Shown here in pieces: positions 15,711-24,096 of a stretch of 64,000 nt of DNA. Both the position numbers and the translations under genes were made by a program. The DNA is from Catellatospora citrea (lineage in GTDB: Bacteria; Actinomycetota; Actinomycetes; Mycobacteriales; Micromonosporaceae). Each line of letters begins with the position of its first letter. Position 1 is the stretch's first letter. The notes beneath the pieces were generated by a model that worked only from the letters and a program-made list of their open reading frames with translations, had not been told where the DNA came from and ran no database searches. The DNA lies in contig NZ_RAPR01000001.1 of the NCBI RefSeq assembly GCF_003610235.1, positions 8,804,001 through 8,868,000 of the forward strand. Direction: 5' to 3'.

Positions 15711-17234
15711 GTGGTGATCTTCCCGGTGGACGACGTCGTGCCGGCCGCCGAGCCGCTGCCCACGGTGCCGCTGCGGGAGTTGTCTCCCGACGCTCTCGCC
15801 ATCGGCGGTGACCCGGACCTGGCGGTGCTGGCCCCGAACGGCGTGCACCCGCTGCTGCACGCGGTCGGCCGGGCGTTCGCCGAGCACCGCCCCCTGGTGC
15901 TGTCCCCGGACGTGGTGTGGCTGACCGTCGCCCAGGGTCTCGCGCAGCACATCCGGCTCCACGCCGAGGAGCTGCGGCCGCTGCTGGTGAACCACACCGG
16001 ACGGCGAAAGCTGGCGATCACCCTTGACGGCCCGATGCCGCGGGACGCGGACTCGTGGCGGCACCTGGTCGCGCAATACGCGAAGCTGCTCGACAGCGAG
16101 GTGTCCGACGCGGCCCTGTTCGCCTGTGACTTCACCACCAGCACCGACGTCGAGCGCACCGCCGCGCGGGTGGTGCTGCTGGACGCGTACTCGTCGTACT
16201 TCAGCCTCTGGATGTTCATCGGGTGCGGCATCCCCTCGGTCACGCTGACCGGCACCGAGCAGGACTGGCGCACGATCCGTGCCCGGGTCGACGAGCTGCC
16301 GCGCTTCGGGCTGGGCGACTGGCACCGCTCGCTGGCGCCGATCGCCGACCAGTTCGTGCGGGCCGCCGCGGGGGAGGCCGACACGGCGTTCTGGCAGCGG
16401 ATCTACAACCCCGCCGACGCGTACGGCGGTTCGGTCGCCACCGGCTGGATCGCGCGGCTGTTCCCGTACGTGAACGAGGTTGGTTCTGCCGACCAGCCGA
16501 ACCCGCTGCTGGAGCTGCCCCTGGATGAGCCGCGCGACGTCACTGAAGGCGGCGGCATGTCCTTCGGGCTCGGTGTACGGCCCGCGGACGTCCCCGCCAC
16601 GCTGTCCCGCGTCGTCGTCAACGTCGTGGACCAGGTCGAGGGCGGACTTCGCGCCGTGGCACTGCACGGCGGTGTCGTCGCCGTGGCACAGGACCCGGCC
16701 GGCGCGCTGTGCCCGGTGGCCGGCTGGCACCTGGCCCCGGCTCGCGCCGACATCGACGACCTGCTCGACCGTATCGAACGCGAGCATGCCACGGCCCCGC
16801 CCGGTCGTCCGGTCTGGTACGGGCCCGCCGAACTCGTCGCGGTGTACCAGCGCATGTCCTCGGCGTCCCTGTTCGGCGGTGCCTGGCAGCTGGCCCCGTC
16901 CCACCACCGCCGCCAGGCGAGCCTGGACGGGGGCTTCACCGTGACGCCGGTCTTCGACCTGCCCGACGGGCGCAGCATCTGCTGGGTGCACCGGTGGCGG
17001 GAGGAGGTGGCCCACTGGGCGGTGTGCCGCGTCGCGGAGGTGATCACCGAGGTCGGCAACCGGATCAGCGTCCGCAACCACGAGTTCGACGACGACCCGG
17101 CCGAGGTCTGGTTGTACGGCACGAGCCTGGCCACGCTGCTCGAAGTCGCCCTCGACAACGGCGGCGACATCGATTCCCTGCGCAGCGGTCGGCTCGCCGA
17201 CCTGCTCGGCTCGCGACCGGCCGGCGAAGCGTGA
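15711..17234 (+). CDS. DUF4419 domain protein
   Basis: The product has 507 residues and is soluble. Residues about 35-330 carry the DUF4419 signature: LVLSPDVVWLTVAQGLAQHI, then HTGRRKLAITLDG, SDAALFACDFTTSTDVER, and GCGIPSVTLTGTEQDWRTI. The domain occurs in bacteria and fungi and has no established function. The C-terminal 150 residues (WYGPAELVAVYQRMSSASLF, VHRWREEVAHWAVCRVAEVI) are extra and look like a separate helical module. The GTG start is supported by a -10 box 6 nt upstream. It runs convergently toward the MocR gene with a 40-bp gap and no clear terminator. Confidence 0.82.
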   Translation: MVIFPVDDVVPAAEPLPTVPLRELSPDALAIGGDPDLAVLAPNGVHPLLHAVGRAFAEHRPLVLSPDVVWLTVAQGLAQHIRLHAEELRPLLVNHTGRRKLAITLDGPMPRDADSWRHLVAQYAKLLDSEVSDAALFACDFTTSTDVERTAARVVLLDAYSSYFSLWMFIGCGIPSVTLTGTEQDWRTIRARVDELPRFGLGDWHRSLAPIADQFVRAAAGEADTAFWQRIYNPADAYGGSVATGWIARLFPYVNEVGSADQPNPLLELPLDEPRDVTEGGGMSFGLGVRPADVPATLSRVVVNVVDQVEGGLRAVALHGGVVAVAQDPAGALCPVAGWHLAPARADIDDLLDRIEREHATAPPGRPVWYGPAELVAVYQRMSSASLFGGAWQLAPSHHRRQASLDGGFTVTPVFDLPDGRSICWVHRWREEVAHWAVCRVAEVITEVGNRISVRNHEFDDDPAEVWLYGTSLATLLEVALDNGGDIDSLRSGRLADLLGSRPAGEA

Positions 17235-17274
17235 GCACGCCGGGTCAGGAGAGCGACCGGTTGTGGTGACGACG

Positions 17275-18678
17275 TCAGGCCGCTTGTAGCAGATCGGCGA
17301 CGAGGCGGATGCCCTCGTGGATGGCGTCCGTGGTGAGGTTGCCGAAGCCGAGCACGAGTTGCGGTGGGCGCGTTCGCGACGTCATGCGGTAGCTGTCCAT
17401 TCCGTACAGGCCGACGGATCGACGTCGGGCTGCCGCGACGATGCCCTGTTCGTCGGCACCGGGCGGCAGCTGGGCGACGGCGTGGAAACCGGCGGCCAGA
17501 CCCAGCAGCTCGACACCGGGGGCGTGTTCCCGCAGCGCTGCCACGAGGGCTCCGCGGCGGGCGGCGTAGCGGCGGCGCATGTGGCGTAGGTGCCGGTCGT
17601 ACGTGCCGCTTCGCAGCAGCTCAGCGAGGGCGAGTTGGTCGATGGCGGGGGAACCGCGGTCGGCGAGTTGCTTGTGCGCGGCGACCGCGGCCGACAGGCG
17701 CGGGGGCGTCAGCGCCCAGCCGAGTCGCAGGGCGGGTGCGAGTGACTTGCTGACCGAGCCGAGCAGTGCCACGTGGTCCGGAGCGAGGCCCTGGACGGCG
17801 CCGACCGGCTCGCGGTCGTACCGGAACTCCGCGTCGTAGTCGTCCTCGATGATCGTCGCGTCCCGGGCTGCCGCCCAGGCGACGACGGCGTGCCGCCGTT
17901 GCGGGGTCAGCACGACGCCGGTGGGGGACTGGTGCGCCGGGGTGAGGATCACGGCGCGTGCGTCGGTGGCTGCGAGCGCGTCGACGTCGATGCCTTGGCC
18001 GTCGACGGGCACAGCGATGACGTCCAGCCCCACTGCTTTCCCGATCGTGTAGTGGTCGGGATCGCCCGGATCCTCCACGGCCACGGTTCGGACTCCGTCG
18101 TCGGCGAGGGCTCGCAGGAGCAGTTGCAACCCTTGGGCATATCCGGCGCAGACCACCGTCTGGTCGGGGTTCGCAGCGGCGCCACGTACTCGTCGTAGGT
18201 AGGCGGCGAGCACCTCACGCAGCACCGGTGTGCCGTACGGGTCGGGGTAGCCGAGCACCTCGGTGGGCGCCTGCCGGCAGGCGCGGCGTACCGCGCGGCC
18301 CCACTCTTCCCGGGGGAAGCTGGACAGGTCGGGCACGGCGGGCCGGAAGTCGATACGCATCGGCTCGCGGTCGGTGGTCCGCACGGCACGGTCCCGTGAC
18401 GGCCCGGCGGTGACCGCCACCCGGGTCGCCGAGCCGGGCGAGCTGACGAGATAGCCCTCGGCGCGCAGTTGTGCATAAGACTCGGTGACCAGGCCGCGGG
18501 ACAGGCCGAGGTCGGCCGCCAGGACGCGGGACGACGGCAGTCGTTCCCCGCCGGCCAGCCGACCGGTCCTGACCGCTTCCCGCAGCGCGCGTTCGAGCTG
18601 GTCGCGCAGGGGTTCGGCGCTGGTCCGATCGATGGGCAGCGGCAGGTCCGGTCCCGAACCGGTCCATTCAACGGGCAT
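17275..18678 (-). CDS. MocR/PdxR-type transcription factor (GntR HTH + aminotransferase fold)
   Basis: This 467-residue regulator has an N-terminal winged helix (PLRDQLERALREAVRTGRLA, LPSSRVLAADLGLSRGLVTE) in residues about 15-85 and a class I aminotransferase-like domain from about 115. The PLP site is visible as IIEDDYDAEFRYDREP and the Schiff-base Lys in LLGSVSKSLAPALRLGW. MocR proteins bind PLP or an amino-compound adduct and control a divergent gene. Here the divergent gene is an MFS transporter 46 bp away, which is the likely target. Repeated CTGGACC elements lie in the shared region. Its own TAAGGT -10 box (18687-18692) lies 8 nt before ATG 18678. Confidence 0.9.
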   Translation of the reverse strand: MPVEWTGSGPDLPLPIDRTSAEPLRDQLERALREAVRTGRLAGGERLPSSRVLAADLGLSRGLVTESYAQLRAEGYLVSSPGSATRVAVTAGPSRDRAVRTTDREPMRIDFRPAVPDLSSFPREEWGRAVRRACRQAPTEVLGYPDPYGTPVLREVLAAYLRRVRGAAANPDQTVVCAGYAQGLQLLLRALADDGVRTVAVEDPGDPDHYTIGKAVGLDVIAVPVDGQGIDVDALAATDARAVILTPAHQSPTGVVLTPQRRHAVVAWAAARDATIIEDDYDAEFRYDREPVGAVQGLAPDHVALLGSVSKSLAPALRLGWALTPPRLSAAVAAHKQLADRGSPAIDQLALAELLRSGTYDRHLRHMRRRYAARRGALVAALREHAPGVELLGLAAGFHAVAQLPPGADEQGIVAAARRRSVGLYGMDSYRMTSRTRPPQLVLGFGNLTTDAIHEGIRLVADLLQAA

Positions 18679-18718
18679 GAAACTGGACCTTACTGCTGGA
18701 CCGGCGGGAACCTACTGT
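18661..18718. promoter_or_regulatory. Divergent MocR/MFS promoter region with CTGGACC repeats
   Basis: CTGGACC is present at 18683-18689 and 18696-18702 (13-bp period) and its inverse GGTCCA at 18661-18666. The plus-strand promoter is TTACTG (18690-18695), 17 nt, TACTGT (18713-18718), with ATG 18725 six nt later. The minus-strand -10 is TAAGGT (18687-18692). The repeats cover both promoters, as expected for MocR control. Confidence 0.6.
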
Positions 18719-18724
18719 TCCTGC

Positions 18725-19960
18725 ATGGCTCATCCTCCGCCGGCCGAGCAGGCGAGCGTTCCGGTGACCGCGACCGTCCCGCCGCTGCTGACCCCGCCCC
18801 TGGTGCGGCTGCTGGTGGCCTCGCTCGGCGCACTCGGCAGCTTCTACCTCCTGATTCCGGTCGTGCCGGCCTTCGTCGCCGGGGCCGGCGGTGGCGGGAC
18901 GGGCGCGGGCCTGTGCACCGGGGTCCTGATGCTTGGCACGGTACTGGCCGAGTTGGCCGCACCGGCCCTCATCACCAGGCTCGGCTACCGGACGGTGGTG
19001 GCGGTGGCCCTGCTGCTGCTCGGAGCGCCCGCCGTCCTGCTCCTGGCGTCGTCGTGGCCGCCCGTGGTGCTCGGTGTGTGCCTGCTTCGGGGCGCCGGGG
19101 CCGGGTTCGTGTTCGTCGCCGGCGCCGCTCTGGTGGCCGAACTCGCGCCGGACGTTCGTCGTGCCGAGGTGCTCGGCGTCTACGGCGCGGCAGTCGGCAT
19201 CCCCTCGATCGTGTGCCTGCCGTCGGGGGTGTGGCTGAGTACGCACGTCGGCTTCGCGCCCGTCTTCGTCACCGCCGCGGCTGTGGCGCTGCTGTCATTG
19301 GGGGCCGTGCGGGGCCTGCCCGCCCGATCGGCCCGGGTCGAGCCGTCGCCGGTCGAGGTGTCGCCGCGAGCCGGCGACGGGGGCGGTTCAGCCCGGCCGG
19401 CAGTGGTCTTCGCCGCCGTCGCGCTGGTGGCCGGAGTGCTGTTGACGTTCCTGCCGCTCAGCCTTGCCGCCACTCCTGGCCTGGCGGCGGTGGCGCTGCT
19501 GGTACAGGCCTGTACCACGCCCCTGGCCCGCTGGGCGGCCGGTCGGTACGGCGACCGGTACGGAGGCAGCCTGCTCGTGCCCGCGGTCACCGCCGTCGTG
19601 GCCGGGACCGTCGGACTCGGTTACGCGCAGGGCCCGGTAGCGGTGATCGCCGGCGTCACCCTGTTCGGAGCCGGATTCGGCGTGGCGCAGAACGTGACGC
19701 TGGCCCTGATGTTCGCCCGTGTCTCGGGGTCTGGTTACGCGCGGGCGAGCATGCTGTGGAATCTCGCCTACGACGCCGGTATGGGTGTCGGAGCCGTCGG
19801 GTTCGGGCTGCTGGTCGCCGCGACCGGTTACCCGGCGGGATTCGCGCTGACCGCCGCCGCGCTCCTTCCCGTGCTCGTGCCCGCGTGGCGTGAGCGCCGC
19901 CGCTTCCCCGCTCGCCCGGCATCACCCGGCAACGGACGACGCGAAGGACCCGATGGCTAG
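18725..19960 (+). CDS. MFS transporter, probable target of the adjacent MocR regulator
   Basis: The protein has 411 residues and twelve hydrophobic helices, starting after a Pro-rich cytoplasmic tail (LLVASLGALGSFYLLIPVV is TM1). Motif A-like sequences are weak, but ELAAPALITRLGYRTVVAVA and the second-half TPLARWAAGRYGDRYGG are typical MFS loops. Position opposite a MocR gene suggests transport of an amino acid, amine or vitamin B6-related compound; the substrate is inferred only from context. The mRNA appears leaderless. Its TAG stop is also the first half of the next gene's -10 box. Confidence 0.83.
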   Translation: MAHPPPAEQASVPVTATVPPLLTPPLVRLLVASLGALGSFYLLIPVVPAFVAGAGGGGTGAGLCTGVLMLGTVLAELAAPALITRLGYRTVVAVALLLLGAPAVLLLASSWPPVVLGVCLLRGAGAGFVFVAGAALVAELAPDVRRAEVLGVYGAAVGIPSIVCLPSGVWLSTHVGFAPVFVTAAAVALLSLGAVRGLPARSARVEPSPVEVSPRAGDGGGSARPAVVFAAVALVAGVLLTFLPLSLAATPGLAAVALLVQACTTPLARWAAGRYGDRYGGSLLVPAVTAVVAGTVGLGYAQGPVAVIAGVTLFGAGFGVAQNVTLALMFARVSGSGYARASMLWNLAYDAGMGVGAVGFGLLVAATGYPAGFALTAAALLPVLVPAWRERRRFPARPASPGNGRREGPDG

Positions 19961-19963
19961 GAT
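19958..19963 (+). promoter_or_regulatory. -10 box that contains the upstream gene's stop codon
   Basis: TAGGAT ends 6 nt before ATG 19970. Its first three bases are the TAG stop of the MFS gene (19958-19960). Confidence 0.5.
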
Positions 19964-19969
19964 CGGCGG

Positions 19970-20506
19970 ATGGTGCGACATCTGCTGGTGCCGGGACGTG
20001 GCATTCCCCGACCGGAGCACTGGCAGCGGCGCTGGGCCGACGCGCATCCCGAGTACCGGTGGGCGCCGTATCCTCCCGGCCCGCCGTACACGGTGCAGGA
20101 GCGGGTGGCCGCGCTGCACGAGGCCGTCATGGCCGACACCACACCCGCGGTGCTGATCGCGCACAGCGCGGGGTGCATCACCGCGGTCACCTGGGCCGCT
20201 CACCACGTCGGCCCGGTACGCGCCGCGCTGCTGGTCACGCCGCCCTACATCGACCCACTGTGGTCACCGGGCCCGGATCGCCCCTCCGATTCCGTCTTCG
20301 GGACCGTGCCCCGCTGGCCACTGCCGTTCCGCACGGTCCTGGTCGCCAGCCGCACCGATCCCTACACGACGTTCGCCCAGTTCGAGCAGTACGCCGCCGA
20401 CTGGGGCGCGGAGCTGTACGACGCGGGCGACGCCGGCCACCTCGAGACGGCCGACGGCTACGGCCCTTGGCCGGACGGCGAGCGGCTGGTCGCCGCCCTC
20501 GGCTGA
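19970..20506 (+). CDS. RBBP9/YdeN family serine hydrolase
   Basis: This 178-residue single-domain alpha/beta hydrolase is of the small RBBP9/YdeN type. It shows VRHLLVPGRGIPRPEHWQRR at the start, the nucleophile elbow LIAHSAGCITAV, the acid in VLVASRTDPYTTF and the catalytic His in GDAGHLETADGYGPWP, all in the expected order. It probably hydrolyses a small ester or acts as a serine hydrolase in the cytoplasm; the physiological substrate is unknown. It begins 9 bp after the MFS gene but has its own leaderless promoter. Confidence 0.85.
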   Translation: MVRHLLVPGRGIPRPEHWQRRWADAHPEYRWAPYPPGPPYTVQERVAALHEAVMADTTPAVLIAHSAGCITAVTWAAHHVGPVRAALLVTPPYIDPLWSPGPDRPSDSVFGTVPRWPLPFRTVLVASRTDPYTTFAQFEQYAADWGAELYDAGDAGHLETADGYGPWPDGERLVAALG

Positions 20507-20529
20507 GATCACCGGCCGCGGGGCTCGCG

Positions 20530-21450
20530 TCAGGCCGGTTCGGCGGGACGCTCGGTGGCTGCGCGGGACGCGGCCTCGACACCGGCGGCGAACTCGGCGG
20601 TCCGATCGGTGACGAGGTCCGGGCTGTGCACCTGCAGGTCGTGTCCGGCATCGGGGACGACGTCGGCATGCGCGGCCGGCATCAGGGCCCGGATGCGTGC
20701 GGCGACCTGTGCGGCGTCGTACATCTGGCTGCGCTCGCCGAGCAGGGCCAGCGTCGGGACGGTGATCTGGCGCAGCTCGTCGTCGCTGAGCGGGGGCGGC
20801 TGGGGCAGCCGTCGCCGGAAGCCGGTCGAGACGAGCGCCAGGCCCATGAGGTCGTCGTCGAGCAGCGTGGCGTTGCGCAGCCACCGGGCCGCGCGACGGC
20901 GCAGCGGGCGGGGCGTCAGCCCGGCGAGCCCGCCCAGGACCACCCAGAGGATGAACCGTTTGGTGATCCGCCCGAATCCCGCCGGGTCCAGCAGCGTGAT
21001 CGTGGCGGCGCGGCCCGGCGTGTGCAGTTGGTGCTGCAGGGCGACCCAGCCGCCGTAGGAGCAGCCCACGAGGTGTGCGCGGTCGACGTGCAGCGCGGCG
21101 AGCACCTCGTCGAGCCAGTGGGCCAGGTCGCGGCCGTCCGCCAGGGGCCTGTCCTGGGTGGAGCAGCCGGGCTCGCCGACGGGGTCGATCGCGATGACCG
21201 GCCGTTGCCCGCCCCATCGCGGCACGTGCCGGTGCCAGCCCAGCGCGTTGCCGCCCGCGCCCGGCAGCAGCACGAACGGGTCGCCGTCGGGTCGCCCGGT
21301 CCGGTACACCCGGGTGACGCCGAAGGAGGTGGGCACGTCGAGACGATCGTGGTCGGCGGGCCACACCCGGTCGAACGTGCGCTGGTAGACCGCCAAGAAC
21401 TTGGTGCGTGCGTTGTCGTTGGTGAACGCACTGAGCCTGGTCTCGACCAC
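20530..21450 (-). CDS. Alpha/beta hydrolase, divergent from TetR regulator
   Basis: The protein has 306 residues. The oxyanion strand is PFVLLPGAGGNALGWHRHV, the nucleophile elbow LVGCSYGGWVALQH, the acid lies near LGERSQMYDAAQ and the His in VPDAGHDLQVHSP. Substrate unknown. GTG 21450 is chosen because GGAGG stands 6 nt upstream; in-frame codons up to 21498 would run through the operator palindrome. It is transcribed divergently from a TetR gene with a perfect inverted repeat between them, so it is the likely regulated target. Confidence 0.84.
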   Translation of the reverse strand: MVETRLSAFTNDNARTKFLAVYQRTFDRVWPADHDRLDVPTSFGVTRVYRTGRPDGDPFVLLPGAGGNALGWHRHVPRWGGQRPVIAIDPVGEPGCSTQDRPLADGRDLAHWLDEVLAALHVDRAHLVGCSYGGWVALQHQLHTPGRAATITLLDPAGFGRITKRFILWVVLGGLAGLTPRPLRRRAARWLRNATLLDDDLMGLALVSTGFRRRLPQPPPLSDDELRQITVPTLALLGERSQMYDAAQVAARIRALMPAAHADVVPDAGHDLQVHSPDLVTDRTAEFAAGVEAASRAATERPAEPA

Positions 21451-21473
21451 GGGCCGCCTCCGATCGCCGCGAG

Positions 21474-21499
21474 TTTGATGATACGAACGTATCATCAAA
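21474..21499. promoter_or_regulatory. TetR-type operator
   Basis: Perfect 12-bp arms TTTGATGATACG (21474-21485) and CGTATCATCAAA (21488-21499) flank a 2-bp centre. The element is AT-rich against a GC-rich background and sits between the divergent hydrolase and TetR genes. Confidence 0.8.
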
Positions 21500-21548
21500 A
21501 CGGTCGGGCATGATAGGCCGACGGAACAGGCCGACCGGATGGAGCACC

Positions 21549-22208
21549 GTGCCCAAGCGCGTGGACCACGACCTGCGGCGTCGTGAGATCGGCGAGGCCC
21601 TGCTGCGGATCGCCAGCACCAGAGGCCTGCAGGCGGCGAGCATGCGCGAGGTCGCCGCGGAGGCCGGGGTGTCCCTGCGCCTCGTCCAGTACTACTTCCA
21701 CACCAAGCAGGAACTGCTGCTCGGCGCGCTGGCCTACCTCGGCGAGCAGCTGTCCGCGCGGGTGGAGGCCCACATCCGCGCCCTCGGCCTGCCGCCCACC
21801 CCGCGCAGCCTCGTCTACGGCACCCTCACCGCGATCCTGCCCACCGACGCGGAGAGCCGCAGACTGACCAGGACCTACGCCGCGTACTACACGCTGGTGC
21901 TCGACGAGCCGCAGCTCGCCGCGGACCACGGCACCGGCTATCCCGACGCGCTGGAACGCTTCCTCGCGGGACACCTGCGCGCCGCTCAGCAGACCGGCCA
22001 GGTCGACCCGGACCTGGACGCACCGACCGTCGCCGCCGGACTGCTGGCGCTGACCAACGGCCTCGGCTCCAGCGTGCTCGGCGGCCAGCGCGACGGCGAC
22101 GCGGCGCTCGCGATCCTCACGTACCACCTCGACCGGTTGTTCGGCGGGGACCACCACGTGGACGGCAGCCGGGCGGAGCCGCGCGGCGTCGGTACCGTGG
22201 CTCCGTGA
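21549..22208 (+). CDS. TetR family transcriptional regulator
   Basis: The regulator has 219 residues. The HTH occupies residues about 10-55 (LRRREIGEALLRIASTRGLQ, AGVSLRLVQYYFHTKQELLL); the C-terminal helical domain includes ESRRLTRTYAAYYTLVLDEP and LTNGLGSSVLGGQRD. GTG 21549 has GGAG five nt upstream; the ATG at 21510 lies too close to the operator. It probably represses both the divergent hydrolase and itself. Its stop overlaps the start of the arginase-like gene (GTGA), linking that enzyme to the same unit. Confidence 0.88.
   Translation: MPKRVDHDLRRREIGEALLRIASTRGLQAASMREVAAEAGVSLRLVQYYFHTKQELLLGALAYLGEQLSARVEAHIRALGLPPTPRSLVYGTLTAILPTDAESRRLTRTYAAYYTLVLDEPQLAADHGTGYPDALERFLAGHLRAAQQTGQVDPDLDAPTVAAGLLALTNGLGSSVLGGQRDGDAALAILTYHLDRLFGGDHHVDGSRAEPRGVGTVAP
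22193..22198 (+). promoter_or_regulatory. Possible internal -10 box for the arginase-like gene
   Basis: TACCGT within the 3' end of the TetR gene ends 6 nt before GTG 22205. This could give leaderless expression independent of the TetR transcript. Confidence 0.35.
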
Positions 22209-22960
22209 CGATCATCTTCGTGCCGTACCACCTCGACGAGCGACTGCCCGATCACGACTTCCCGCTGCCCGAAGGCCATGCCGTCAGGACGGTGACCGAG
22301 CAGCTTCCCGACGGGGACGTGTGGTCGCGGCTCGGCCACCTCTACGAGCCGGTCGCCTGGCAGGTCGCGCACTGCGTGCAGGGCGGCGAGACGCCGACGG
22401 TGGTGTCCGGCGACTGCACCGTGTCACTCGGCACGATGGCGGGCCTGCAGCAGGCCGGGGTGGACGCGGGCATCGTCTGGTTCGACGCGCACGGCGACGT
22501 GCAGACCCTGGAGACGACCGCGTCAGGCTATGTCGGCGGCATGCCGCTGCGGATCATCGTCGGCTACCGGCCGGAGCTGATCTCGCAGCGGCTGGGCCTG
22601 CGCCCGCTGGCCGAGGACCGGGCCCTGCTCGTCGACGCCCGTGACCTGGACCTGCCGGAGGCCGACTACCTGGCCACCTCGGCCGTACGCCGCTGCGGCG
22701 TCGACGACCTGGACGAGACGATGCTGCCGCCCGGCCCGCTGCTGCTGCACCTCGACCTCGACGTGATCGACGCGGCGGAGCTACCGGACCTGCGCTTCCC
22801 GGTGCCCGGCGGCCCCACGGCGGCCGGGGTCGTCGCGGCCGCGCGTCGCGTGCTGGCCACCGGCCGGGTCGCCGCCGTCGACCTCGCCTGCACCTGGCAT
22901 CCCGGTCGCCCCGACCCGGACGGCGTCCGCGCCCGCCTGCTGGCCGCGCTGACCGTGTGA
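22205..22960 (+). CDS. Arginase/agmatinase superfamily protein with altered metal ligand
   Basis: The product has 251 residues, shorter than the roughly 300 of typical arginases. Superfamily motifs are present in order: VVSGDCTVSLGTMAGL (normally GDHS), GIVWFDAHGDVQT (DAHxD) and LLHLDLDVIDAAELPD (DxDxxDP). The first motif has Cys in place of the metal-binding His, and the final Glu motif is replaced by ACTWHPG. It is therefore a ureohydrolase-fold protein whose metal centre and substrate may differ from arginase. The gene overlaps the TetR gene by 4 bp. Confidence 0.8.
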   Translation: MTIIFVPYHLDERLPDHDFPLPEGHAVRTVTEQLPDGDVWSRLGHLYEPVAWQVAHCVQGGETPTVVSGDCTVSLGTMAGLQQAGVDAGIVWFDAHGDVQTLETTASGYVGGMPLRIIVGYRPELISQRLGLRPLAEDRALLVDARDLDLPEADYLATSAVRRCGVDDLDETMLPPGPLLLHLDLDVIDAAELPDLRFPVPGGPTAAGVVAAARRVLATGRVAAVDLACTWHPGRPDPDGVRARLLAALTV

Positions 22961-22971
22961 CAGCGGCGCCT

Positions 22972-23003
22972 GGGGCCGCCTGCCCGTTCCAGCGTGCGGC
23001 CCC
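22972..23003. terminator. Bidirectional terminator between convergent genes
   Basis: GGGGCCGC (22972-22979) and GCGGCCCC (22996-23003) form a perfect 8-bp stem with a 16-nt loop. It lies between the stop codons of the arginase-like gene (+) and the membrane protein gene (-). Confidence 0.65.
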
Positions 23004-23013
23004 GGGACCCGGG

Positions 23014-24096
23014 TCAGCTCCTGACGACCGCCAGATGGGCTGACGCGGCATCGGTTCGCGAGCGGCGTCGGTGCCACGGCACGATGACGAGGACGGCGAC
23101 ACAACCTGCCAGGCCAACCGTGATCATGGTCGCGGCCACCGGGCTGGCGACCAGGTTGGCCAGTGGATAGACGAGGTCGATCGCGAGCAGGACGCTGCCC
23201 TGGTCCCTCATCATCAGGGTCACCACGTCGTACAACGTGTTGGCGAAGCAGGCGAGGAGGGCAGGCAGTCCGAACAGGACGACCAGCAGCCGGTCCTGGT
23301 GCGAGACGGGCGGGCAGCGGCGGGCCAGCGAGGTCATCACCGGCCAGGCCAGAAGCAGGCCGACGGCGAATCCGGCGAGCGCGCCGGCGGGCACGCCCCT
23401 CGGCTCGACGGGATAGATGTCCACCGTCGCCGACGACGGGCCGCGTGTGGAGCGCACCTCCGCCATGCGTAGCAGTAGACCGTCGCGGGTGGCCCAGAAC
23501 GTGTCGCGGCCGCTCTCCGGCCTGGTGACCACGCCGGTCTGCCAGCCGTCGGCCTGCAGGCGTCGGTGTGCGGCGTCCAGGACGCCACGGGTCGTCGCGA
23601 ACTCGTACTCGCGATGGTGGTCGGCCGGCGCCGGTTTCAGTCCGGGCAGTGCCTCGGTGCCGAGGTTGTAGAACATCCTGTTCCGGTAGTTCAAGGTGAG
23701 GACGAGCAGGTCGCTGTCTTCGGAACTGACCAATGTGGGCGGCCGGCCGACGAGCGCGTCGGCCAGGGCTGCGACCTTGGGATCGTCGAGGACGCGCGGA
23801 TCGGCTGACGAGGTGCCCCAGGCGAGGTACGCGCCGACACCGCTGAGCACGGTCGCCAGCCACAGCGTCGCGACGCCTGCCGCGACCTTGGCGGCCCAGC
23901 CTGGGGGCACGAGGCGAAACCGCAGTCCGGACAGGATCAGATGCGCCGCGTCCTCCCGGGTCGCCCGGACCTGTCCCGGCTTGGCGGCGTCGAGCAGCGT
24001 GGTGAGGATCTCCAGTCCGCGCTCGCGCCGGTAGAAGCGCGGGTATGCCCACAGCAGGCGGCGGTAGGAGCGTTCGAGCTGGTCCTGCTCAACCAT
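23014..24096 (-). CDS. Membrane protein encoded with PadR regulator
   Basis: The product has 360 residues. An N-terminal cytoplasmic helix (LERSYRRLLWAYPRFYRRER) is typical of proteins encoded next to PadR regulators. It is followed by one TM (AAGVATLWLATVLSGVGAYL), a large extracytoplasmic domain of about 150 residues, and four C-terminal TMs (GALAGFAVGLLLAWPVMTSL; VVLFGLPALLACFANTLYDV). Function unknown; such pairs often form membrane-stress or transport-linked modules. The 5' end overlaps the PadR gene by 8 bp, so they are cotranscribed. Confidence 0.75.
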   Translation of the reverse strand: MVEQDQLERSYRRLLWAYPRFYRRERGLEILTTLLDAAKPGQVRATREDAAHLILSGLRFRLVPPGWAAKVAAGVATLWLATVLSGVGAYLAWGTSSADPRVLDDPKVAALADALVGRPPTLVSSEDSDLLVLTLNYRNRMFYNLGTEALPGLKPAPADHHREYEFATTRGVLDAAHRRLQADGWQTGVVTRPESGRDTFWATRDGLLLRMAEVRSTRGPSSATVDIYPVEPRGVPAGALAGFAVGLLLAWPVMTSLARRCPPVSHQDRLLVVLFGLPALLACFANTLYDVVTLMMRDQGSVLLAIDLVYPLANLVASPVAATMITVGLAGCVAVLVIVPWHRRRSRTDAASAHLAVVRS

